Shown here: positions 37,701-43,876 of the stretch, one piece after another
Position numbering within the stretch: the stretch's first letter is position 1
How the letters are laid out: each line of letters starts with the position of its first letter
NCBI GenBank assembly: GCA_023248855.1
Contig: JAHFDS010000010.1
Location: forward strand, 1 to 58,747
Direction: 5' to 3'
Length of the DNA stretch: 58,747 nt
From: Myxococcales bacterium
GTDB taxonomy: Bacteria; Myxococcota_A; Polyangia; JAHFDS01
Program-made: the position numbers and the translations under genes
The notes under the pieces: model-generated
What the model was told of the DNA's origin: nothing
What the model saw: only the letters and a program-made list of their open reading frames with translations
The model's database searches: none

Positions 37701-39459
37701 CCACCATCTCCAGCGAGCGCTCGACGTGGATCCCGACCAGGCTCCCTCGCATGACGCCCATCGCCACCAGCTGACCCGCGACCTGATTGGCCCGCGCCTC
37801 GAGCTCCCGGTACGACAGCGCCTGCCCCTCGAACACCACCGCCGGCGCGTCCGGCGTCCGCTCCGCCTGCGCCTCGAACAGCCCGTGCACGCGCCCACCC
37901 TCGAACCGCCGGGTCGTCGCGGCGTTCCACGAGCCAACGAGCGCGCGCTCCTCCGCGGTGCTGACCGGGAGCTCCGAGAGACGGAGCTGCGGGCTCTGCA
38001 CGATCGCGGCGAGAAGCCCCTCGAAGCGCTGGGCGAGGCGCTGGACGGTGATCAGGTCGAAGAGGTCCGTGCTGGCCTCGAGCGCCGCGAACAGACCGTC
38101 CGGCGTCTCCGCGATGGCCAGGCAGAGATCGAACTTCGCGGTCCCGGGCACTGCCCCGTCGGGGCTCTCGAGGAGCGGCTCCCAGGTCATCTGGTCGACC
38201 GTGAGGGCGGGCATCGGAGCGCTCTCGAACACGAGGGCCGCCTGGAACAGCGAGTCTCCGCCCCGAGCCACCGACTGCACCACGTGATCGAACGGGATCT
38301 CCGCGTGGGCGAAGGCTTCGCGCGCACACTCGTGCAGGCGACCAAGCAGCGCCGGGAACGACGGGTCGCCCGACAGGTCGCACCGCAGCGCGAGTGTGTT
38401 GACGAAAAAGCCCAACAGATCGCGCGTTCGCCGGTCGCCGCGCGCCGCGACCATCGTCCCGATCGCGAAGTCGGTCTGACGGCCATGGCGCTGCAGGAGC
38501 GCCGCAAAGGCGGCGAGCAGCGTCACATACAGGGTGCTGCCTTGCGCCTGGCCGAGCGCCTTGATCCCGGCCGACAAGGCAGGGGGCACGCGGAAACGCA
38601 CCGCACAGCCACGGTGGCTCGGGGTCCTCGGCCGCGGGTGATCGCACGGGAGCTGGAGCGCGGGCACGCCCGCGAGCCGCTCCTGCCAGTAGCGGCGCTG
38701 CTCGGCGAGCTCCGGGTGACCAAGGCGCGCCTGTGCACGGCGCGCGTACTCCGCGTAGGTCGTGGCGGGCTCCGGAAGCGGCGGTGTGAGCCCGCGACAG
38801 TACGCCGGATACAGCGCGGCGAGCTCGCGCGCCAAAAGCCCGAGCGACCAGCCGTCCGTGACCAGGTGATGCAGGCACAAGTGGAGGACGTGGTCGTCGT
38901 CCCCGAGCGTGACGACCGAGGCTCGAAGGAGCGGGCCGATGGCGAGGTCGAAGGGGTCGGCGGCCTCTCCAGCGAGCTGCGCGAGCGCGACCTCTCGATC
39001 CGGCGCGCCGCGGAGATCCCGGACCGGCAGGGGCACCGTCACGGCGGCAGCCACGATCGGCCGCGGCTGTCCGTGGTCGTCCACGAAGGTGGTCCGCAGC
39101 GCATCGTGGCGCCGCACGATCTCTCCGAGGCTGCGCTCGAGGGCTCGGATCGAGAGGGCGCCGCGCATGCGGATGCCGACGCAGACGTTGTAGAGCCCGC
39201 TCGCGGGCGCCAGACGGTCCGCGAACCAGATCCGCTGCTGCAGCGGCGAGAGGCAAGCGGGCATCGACGGGCTCGGCGGCTCGACGTCCTCGCTCCGCTG
39301 CCGCAGGAGCGAAAGGAGCCCCTCCTTGTGCGCCGCGATCTCGCAGCGGAGCTCCGCCGAGACCGCTCCCGCGGCCCCGCGGACCCGCAACCTGCCGCCC
39401 TCTTCCCGGAGCGTCAGCTCGAGCCGGGCAAGGCGCTCGACCAGCGCCGTCAGGGTCAT
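34759..39459 (-). CDS. NRPS-A: TubC_N-C-A-T-C
   Basis: 1,566 residues from ATG 39459, overlapping the FAAL stop (ATGA, 39456-39459). Order: TubC_N-type docking domain (1-58; L-E-L-T-L-R-E-E-G-G-R-L-R-V-R), C (H-H-L-V-T-D-G near 198), A (P-loop near 673), T (near 1050), terminal C (H-H-V-V-A-D-A near 1241) and an acidic tail (C-A-D-F-E-E-G-E-L). The first C domain should join the fatty acyl group from FAAL-ACP to the first amino acid. The A domain is encoded by the repeat shared with NRPS-B and so has the same code, DTAQLTLVWK (glycine-like, tentative). The tail resembles the short motifs that bind TubC_N domains and fits hand-over to NRPS-B, which starts 41 bases downstream. Confidence 0.95.
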   Translation of the reverse strand: MTLTALVERLARLELTLREEGGRLRVRGAAGAVSAELRCEIAAHKEGLLSLLRQRSEDVEPPSPSMPACLSPLQQRIWFADRLAPASGLYNVCVGIRMRGALSIRALERSLGEIVRRHDALRTTFVDDHGQPRPIVAAAVTVPLPVRDLRGAPDREVALAQLAGEAADPFDLAIGPLLRASVVTLGDDDHVLHLCLHHLVTDGWSLGLLARELAALYPAYCRGLTPPLPEPATTYAEYARRAQARLGHPELAEQRRYWQERLAGVPALQLPCDHPRPRTPSHRGCAVRFRVPPALSAGIKALGQAQGSTLYVTLLAAFAALLQRHGRQTDFAIGTMVAARGDRRTRDLLGFFVNTLALRCDLSGDPSFPALLGRLHECAREAFAHAEIPFDHVVQSVARGGDSLFQAALVFESAPMPALTVDQMTWEPLLESPDGAVPGTAKFDLCLAIAETPDGLFAALEASTDLFDLITVQRLAQRFEGLLAAIVQSPQLRLSELPVSTAEERALVGSWNAATTRRFEGGRVHGLFEAQAERTPDAPAVVFEGQALSYRELEARANQVAGQLVAMGVMRGSLVGIHVERSLEMVVGVLGVLKAGAAYVPLDPGFPADRLAYMVADAGAAVVLTQAQLPQVGHAPRLCFDRDAAAIAARPTARVDGGATGGDLAYVIYTSGSTGRPKGVEVQHASVVNLLRSIAEEPGLGASDTVVAVTSLSFDTAVADLYWPLSVGARIVIASRSVACDGFALAQLLSDSGATLMQATPATWRILLGASWTNPGKIRVLSTGEALPPSLAAELLARTDQLWNLYGPTETTVWSTLCRIESATAPIGVGHPVANTRTYVVDAQGQPVPVGVPGELCLGGAGLARGYLGRPELTASQFVVDPFSPEPGARMYRTGDLVRQRQDGSLECLGRLDHQVKIRGFRIELGEIEAALCGHASVTQAVVVARETAGAARLVGYVVGEPGLCTSALRAHLEQELPGYMVPAQLVVLAAMPLGPTGKIDRKALPDVEADPALDHVAPRDATEELLAGIWSEVLGVERVGVHDDFFALGGHSLLATQLVSRVRHAFGVEVPVRALFEAPTLAAFRGCLAGAAASTALPLERAPRDSKLPLSFSQQRLWFLDQLEPGSPAYNMPAALRLRGTLEVATLRRVFAEVVRRHEVLRTRLVADAGQPHQVVDAPSDWPLPVVELAHLGAAQAEAETLRLAAEEARRPFDLAAGPLLRTTLLRLAPAHHVLLVTLHHVVADAWSIEVLVREIAALFAAFSRDQPSPLPELAIQYADFASWQRHALSADALGTSLAYWKAQLAGVPVLELPTDRPRPPVQSYAGARVPLVLPSELTRALLRLSREENATLFMTLLAAFDVLVCRYSGQTDLCVGTAVACRTRPEIEPLIGMFVNSLALRSDLSQDPPFTEVLRRVRHTSLEAYAHQDLPLDRLVEQLGIARDSSRSPLFQVMFSLHDEVLGDVVLDGVTLRPIELEACTSKLDLTLAMTRDGAELRGAFEYSSDLFDRSTIERMSGHFLHLLASAVKTREARISELALAPDAGRRIDPAPRARCADFEEGEL
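35239..37896. repeat. 2,658-bp direct repeat, copy 1 (inside NRPS-A)
   Basis: Partner of 31886-34543. It runs from the C-A linker of NRPS-A (just before V-H-G-L-F-E-A-Q) into the C-terminal lobe of its last C domain, ending after A-L-R-S-D-L-S. No terminal inverted repeats or transposase are present, so it is a duplicated or converted piece of NRPS and not a mobile element. Confidence 0.93.
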
Positions 39460-41549
39460 ATGTCGAACTCTTCTTCGTCGGCACGCGCGGGGGCCGCGTG
39501 GGGCGACGCGCTCGCGGCGACGAGCCACGCTGCGAGGAGATGCTCGGACAGCGCCGACACCGTCGGGTGCTTCCACAAGAGCGACGCCGGCAGCTCGACC
39601 CCAAGAGACCGCTCCAGGCGATCGGAGGCGTCGAGGGCCATCATCGAGTCGAGGCCGAGGGACGCGAGCGGCGCCGAGCGATCGATCTCCGACCTCGGCA
39701 CCCCGAGCACGTGCGCGATCTCGCTCGAGACGAGCTCCTCCACCCAGCGCCTGCGATCCGTGTCGGGTCCGAGGAGGATCGCTCGTCGCTCCTCGCGCTC
39801 GATGCTGCGCGGGGTGATCTCCAGGACGAGGCTCGCGAAGCGCCCGACCTCGGCGAGGCCGCCTCCGAGAAACTCCTGCCGGCAGGCGTGGCGCTGGATC
39901 TTCCCGCTCGACGTCTTCGGGATGCAGCGCGGGGCCAGCAGCGTGACGGTGTGGACGTGCAGCTCGTGCTCCTCGGCGATGGCGCGTCGAACCGCGGCGG
40001 CGACATCCCGGGCGGTGCTCTCGTCGCGCGCAGCGACCTCGAGGGCGATCACGAGGCGCTCCTCGCCGTCGAGCTCGACCGAGAAGGCCGCGCAGCAGCC
40101 GCGGCGGGCTTCGGCGTGGCTGCCCTCCGCTGTGAGCTCGAGGTCCTGGGGATAGTAGTTGCGGCCGCGGACGATGATGAGGTCCTTGAGCCGTCCGGTC
40201 ACGAACAGCTGGCCGTCACGCAGAAAGCCGAGGTCGCCGGTGCGAAGGAAGGGACCGCGCGCCGGATCTTCCGCGAGGAGCGCCCCGAAGGTGTGCGCGG
40301 TCTCCTCCGGCCTCTGCCAGTAGCCCTTCGCGACGCTCGGGCTCCGCGTCCAGATCTCGCCGATCTCGGCCGGCGCACAGAGCCTCCTGGTCTCGGGGTG
40401 AACGATCGCGATCTCCTGATCGAGCCGCACCGTGCCGCACGACACCAGCGTGCGCGCGTCGGCACCGTCCGCGGGCGCCACGAGGCCGCGCTCCAGCATG
40501 GACGTGCGTGCGGCCAGGGTCGGAGCCGGCCTGTCCTGATCGCCCCCGGACACGAAGAGCGTCGCCTCCGCGAGCCCGTAGCACGGGTAGAACGCCTCGC
40601 GCCGGAAGCCGCAGGGCGCGAAGACCTCCGCAAAGCGATCCATCGTCTCCGCGCGCACCGGCTCGGCTCCGTTGAAAGCGATTTTCCAGCTCGAGAGATC
40701 CAGGCTGGCGAGCTCCGCCGGCGTCACCTTGCGCGCGCAGAGGTCGTAGGCGAAGTTCGGCCCGCCGCTCGTGTGCGCTCGGTGGCGGGAGATCGCCCGG
40801 AGCCACCGCAAGGGTCGCTCGAGGAAGGAGAGAGGGGACATGAGCACGCAGCTCGAGCCCACGTGGAGCGGGTGCAGCACGTTTCCGATGAGCCCCATGT
40901 CGTGGTAGAGCGGGAGCCACCCGACGAACGTCGAGCGCGCGTCGGTGCCCGTGCCGAGGCGGATCAGCTCCTCGTTGTGCAGCAGGTTCGCGTGCGTCAC
41001 CATGACCCCCTTGGGGGTGCCGGTCGATCCCGACGTGTACTGCAGGAAGGCGAGCGAATCGCCCGTCACGGGCGGCTCCTGCCAGCCATCCGCGCGCCCG
41101 CGATCGATCTCGTCCGTGACGATCCACTGCAGCCCCGCCGCGTCCTGGAACATCGGCCGAACAGCCTGCTCGACGGCTGACGACGCGAGCACCGCGTGAG
41201 CCGTCGAGTCGCCGAGGATGGACCGCAATCGACCGAGGTGTCGCGGTTGCATTGGGGGATAGGCCGGCACCGCCACGACGCCGGCGTAGAGGCAGCCGAA
41301 GAAGGCGGTCACGAAGTCGAGGCCAGGAGGGTAGAGCAGCAGCGCACGCTCACCCTCGAGCCCGCGCTCACGCAGCGTCACCGCGATGGCGCGGGCAGCG
41401 CGATCGACCTCGGCGAAGGTGAGCGCGAGCTCCGTACTGTCGCCATCCACCAGGTAGGTGTAGGCGCGCTGGTGCGGCTGCTCGGCTGCTCGCCGGCGCA
41501 ACAGGTCGACCATCGTGGTCGTGCACTCTTCCCTCGCCGTTGCCAGCAC
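39456..41549 (-). CDS. Fatty acyl-AMP ligase with C-terminal acyl carrier domain (FAAL-ACP)
   Basis: 697 residues. The adenylating domain has Y-T-S-G-S-T-G-T-P-K-G near residue 170, the FAAL-typical W-L-P-L-Y-H-D-M-G-L-I-G, C-Y-G-L-A-E-A-T and the late lysine in T-S-S-G-K-I-Q-R. A carrier domain follows with L-G-L-D-S-M-M near residue 640. The tail is acidic (A-D-E-E-E-F-D-I). FAALs activate a fatty acid as acyl-AMP and load it on a carrier without CoA; here the carrier is fused, so this is the lipid starter module. GTG 41549 has GAGGAG six bases upstream; ATG 41513 is an alternative. It follows the MbtH-like gene by 73 bases. Confidence 0.93.
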   Translation of the reverse strand: MLATAREECTTTMVDLLRRRAAEQPHQRAYTYLVDGDSTELALTFAEVDRAARAIAVTLRERGLEGERALLLYPPGLDFVTAFFGCLYAGVVAVPAYPPMQPRHLGRLRSILGDSTAHAVLASSAVEQAVRPMFQDAAGLQWIVTDEIDRGRADGWQEPPVTGDSLAFLQYTSGSTGTPKGVMVTHANLLHNEELIRLGTGTDARSTFVGWLPLYHDMGLIGNVLHPLHVGSSCVLMSPLSFLERPLRWLRAISRHRAHTSGGPNFAYDLCARKVTPAELASLDLSSWKIAFNGAEPVRAETMDRFAEVFAPCGFRREAFYPCYGLAEATLFVSGGDQDRPAPTLAARTSMLERGLVAPADGADARTLVSCGTVRLDQEIAIVHPETRRLCAPAEIGEIWTRSPSVAKGYWQRPEETAHTFGALLAEDPARGPFLRTGDLGFLRDGQLFVTGRLKDLIIVRGRNYYPQDLELTAEGSHAEARRGCCAAFSVELDGEERLVIALEVAARDESTARDVAAAVRRAIAEEHELHVHTVTLLAPRCIPKTSSGKIQRHACRQEFLGGGLAEVGRFASLVLEITPRSIEREERRAILLGPDTDRRRWVEELVSSEIAHVLGVPRSEIDRSAPLASLGLDSMMALDASDRLERSLGVELPASLLWKHPTVSALSEHLLAAWLVAASASPHAAPARADEEEFDI

Positions 41550-41622
41550 TCTCGTCTCCTCATGGACAAGGCTGTGCCCCCCACCGCGCGTGGACGAACG
41601 CCGAGCCCGTCTGCTTGGATTC

Positions 41623-41823
41623 CTACGTGTCTTTCCGGAGACTGGCCGGACGCATGTCCGTCCAGACTTCCTTGATCTGCGTCAGACACTCCTGCTTGGT
41701 CCCGGCTCGCCCCACCGCGCTCCAGCCCGCGGGGATGCTGCGATGTGAGAGCCAGATCGAGTACTGGTCCTCGTGGTTCTTCACGACGACGTACTGGCGG
41801 AGATCTTCCTCGTGGGGCTGCAT
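41623..41823 (-). CDS. mbtH: MbtH-like protein
   Basis: About 66 residues with the full MbtH signature: [11 protein letters not shown]-x-G-W, E-C-L, then E-V-W-T-D-M-R-P-x-S-L. MbtH-like proteins bind A domains and support their folding and activity. This is the first gene of the biosynthetic block and is the only MbtH homologue in the window, so it probably serves the A domains of all three NRPSs. ATG 41823 has GAGAG at eight bases; a GTG two codons earlier (41829) is also possible. Confidence 0.95.
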   Translation of the reverse strand: MQPHEEDLRQYVVVKNHEDQYSIWLSHRSIPAGWSAVGRAGTKQECLTQIKEVWTDMRPASLRKDT

Positions 41824-42084
41824 GGACACAGCTCTCTATCTGCAAGAAACACACCCCGCAACTGATGGGCGACAAGTCTCTGGAATATCGAGCAGCTGAT
41901 TGATTGGTGGCTGATGCAACAGCTGGCTTGTGCGACAGCCAGTTGTGCCATTCTTGCGCGCAAGGGTTGCCCCTGGCTCAGGTGGATACACGTCCATGTG
42001 TATGGCAACGAACTGATATTGCTGGTTGGATTCGCCGCGGAGCGGGTGTTCAGCGAGGAACGAGCCTTGCTTTCCCGGCGCAGG
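41824..42084. promoter_or_regulatory. Divergent control region between the NRPS operon and the methyltransferase gene
   Basis: The promoter of the 14-gene block should lie here. Two inverted repeats stand out. One is ATACAC-gtccat-GTGTAT at 41986-42003, with perfect six-base arms, the size of a dimeric repressor operator. The other is at 41919-41946, ten-base arms (ACAGCTGGCT / AGCCAGTTGT, one G-T pair) around eight bases. The sequence is less GC-rich than the genes on each side. I see no clear sigma70 boxes. If the methyltransferase begins further upstream (to 41914), part of this would be coding. Confidence 0.45.
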
Positions 42085-42843
42085 ATGCCCGCGAACAAGG
42101 ACCCGAGCTGGCGGCAGAAGGTGTCGATCATCCGGCACCAGGTGCAGATGCGCGGCGTGGCTCGCACCGCCGCCGACGTGATGGTGTTCTATCTGCGGTA
42201 CATTCCCGAGTGGGATCGGTCGTTCGATCGGCGCCACGGCACCGACACCGCCGGGACGGTCGCTCCGCCCTCGCTCGGGATCGAGGACCTGGGTACGCGC
42301 GAGGCCGCTGTGCCTTACCTGCCTTCCCCGGAGGACGTCACGCGCTGGATGCTTCAGCAGCTCCCTCGGCTCGGTGTCGATCCAGCGCGCACCACGTTCG
42401 TCGATTTCGGGTGCGGCAAGGGGCGCGTGATCCTGCTCGCGTCCGAGCTCGGCTTCGCGGAGGTGGTTGGAGTCGAGATCTCCGAGTCGCTGGTCACGAT
42501 CGCGAGGCGCAACCTCTGCGCCGCGAGCCGGCTTGCTCGACGCTGCCGCTCGGTGCGCGTCGAGCAGGCGGACGCGGGGCGGTTCGTGCTCCCTGCAGGC
42601 AACCTCATGGTCCACTTCTATCATCCGTTCAACGAGAGCATCCTGCGGCAGGTCGTGCGGAACCTGGCGACCCACGGCGAGACGCACGGCGCGCGAATCG
42701 ACGTCGCCTACCTGCTACCCACCGGGGTGGACGAGGCCGTGGAATCCGTGTTCGCCTCGGTCGGTCACTTCCGGCAGCTGTCGTATGCTCAGTCGGCCAG
42801 CACCGAATACGACTGGACGTTCTTCACCAACCAACGCGCTTGA
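42085..42843 (+). CDS. Class I SAM-dependent methyltransferase
   Basis: About 252 residues from ATG 42085. The SAM-binding motif F-V-D-F-G-C-G-K-G-R-V is followed by V-V-G-V-E-I-S, the acidic end of strand 2, and an aromatic segment (H-F-Y-H-P-F-N) in place of the usual N-P-P-Y. The frame is open back to 41914, but the extra 57 residues look unlike the domain, so I place the start later; a GTG near 42046 is also possible. It stops one base before the next start. Substrate unknown. It is divergent from the NRPS operon and may or may not belong to it. Confidence 0.75.
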   Translation: MPANKDPSWRQKVSIIRHQVQMRGVARTAADVMVFYLRYIPEWDRSFDRRHGTDTAGTVAPPSLGIEDLGTREAAVPYLPSPEDVTRWMLQQLPRLGVDPARTTFVDFGCGKGRVILLASELGFAEVVGVEISESLVTIARRNLCAASRLARRCRSVRVEQADAGRFVLPAGNLMVHFYHPFNESILRQVVRNLATHGETHGARIDVAYLLPTGVDEAVESVFASVGHFRQLSYAQSASTEYDWTFFTNQRA

Positions 42844-42844
42844 G

Positions 42845-43843
42845 ATGCCGCCGCTCGAACCCCCGGATCTGCCCGCCCACCGCCTGTCTCTCGCTCGCAT
42901 CGCCGAGGCAGCCGCCTGCATCGATCCCGTGTTCCTGGGCTCGCCGCAGTTCGTGTGCGAGCCGCTGTCCGATCTGCTCGGCTGCCGCCTGACCGTGAAG
43001 GTGGAGGTGGTGAACCCGATCCGCTCCTTCAAGGGGCGCGGTGCCGACTACTACGTCAAGCAGGCCTTCGCGCGCGGCGAAGGCGGGCCGCTGGTCTGCG
43101 CGAGCGCGGGCAACTTCGGACAAGCCATGGCCTACGCCTGTCGTGACCGGGGCCGCGCCCTCATCGTGTACGCAGCCGAGGGTGCCAACGTCCTCAAGCT
43201 GGCTCGCATCAGGGCGCTCGGCGCCGAGGTTCGCCTCGCGGGGCAGGACTTCGATGCGGCGAAGGCGGAGGCGCGAGCCTTCTCGGCCAGCTCGGGCGTG
43301 CGGTTCGTCGAGGACGGCCAGGAGGCCGCGTTCTCCGAGGGCGCTGGTACCATCGCGATCGAGCTGCTCGCACGCCACGACGCCTTCGACGTCGTGGCGA
43401 TCCCGCTCGGCAACGGTGCGCTGCTCACTGGCATGGCGCGCTTCATCAAGGCCGCTGCGCCGCGGACGGGCGTGGTCGGCGTGTCGAGCCGCGGGGCGCC
43501 CGCGATGGCCGAGTCATGGCGCCTCGGCCGGGGTGCCGAGGTGGTCGTGCATCCGTCGATCGACACGGTGGCGGATGGGATCGGCGTGCGCACCCCCATC
43601 GCCGCCGCGGTGGACGACATGCACGGTCTGGTGGATGACGTGCTCTTGGTGGACGACGCGCACATCCTCGAGGCCATGCGCCTGCTGCACCGGCACGTCG
43701 GCGTGTTGATCGAGCCCGCGGGGGCTGCCGGACTGGCGGGCATCCTCGCCGAGCCCGAGCGCTTCCGCACCCTCCACGTCGCCACGGTCCTGTGCGGCGG
43801 CAATGTCACGCCCGAGCAGGTCCAGGGATGGCGGATCACCTGA
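42845..43843 (+). CDS. Threonine dehydratase / serine racemase-like PLP enzyme
   Basis: 332 residues, fold-type II PLP enzyme. The PLP lysine is in R-S-F-K-G-R-G near residue 60, the substrate loop is S-A-G-N-F-G-Q-A, and the phosphate loop is G-N-G-A-L-L-T-G. C-G-G-N is near the C-terminus, as in threonine ammonia-lyase and serine racemase. There is no regulatory ACT domain, so it resembles the catabolic short forms. It starts one base after the methyltransferase stop, so the two form an operon. It could deaminate Thr or Ser, racemise Ser, or make a precursor. A link to the Ser-using NRPS-C is only suggestive. Confidence 0.82.
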   Translation: MPPLEPPDLPAHRLSLARIAEAAACIDPVFLGSPQFVCEPLSDLLGCRLTVKVEVVNPIRSFKGRGADYYVKQAFARGEGGPLVCASAGNFGQAMAYACRDRGRALIVYAAEGANVLKLARIRALGAEVRLAGQDFDAAKAEARAFSASSGVRFVEDGQEAAFSEGAGTIAIELLARHDAFDVVAIPLGNGALLTGMARFIKAAAPRTGVVGVSSRGAPAMAESWRLGRGAEVVVHPSIDTVADGIGVRTPIAAAVDDMHGLVDDVLLVDDAHILEAMRLLHRHVGVLIEPAGAAGLAGILAEPERFRTLHVATVLCGGNVTPEQVQGWRIT

Positions 43844-43876
43844 CGCTGCTACGCACCTGGGCGCGGGCGCTTCGGA

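Noticed and set aside
31886-37896. Insertion sequence or transposon duplication
   Set aside because: The repeat is entirely NRPS coding sequence with no terminal inverted repeats, target duplication or transposase.
42085-43843. Methyltransferase and dehydratase as certain members of the NRPS cluster
   Set aside because: They are divergent, and neither activity is required by the predicted product; kept as neighbours of uncertain relation.
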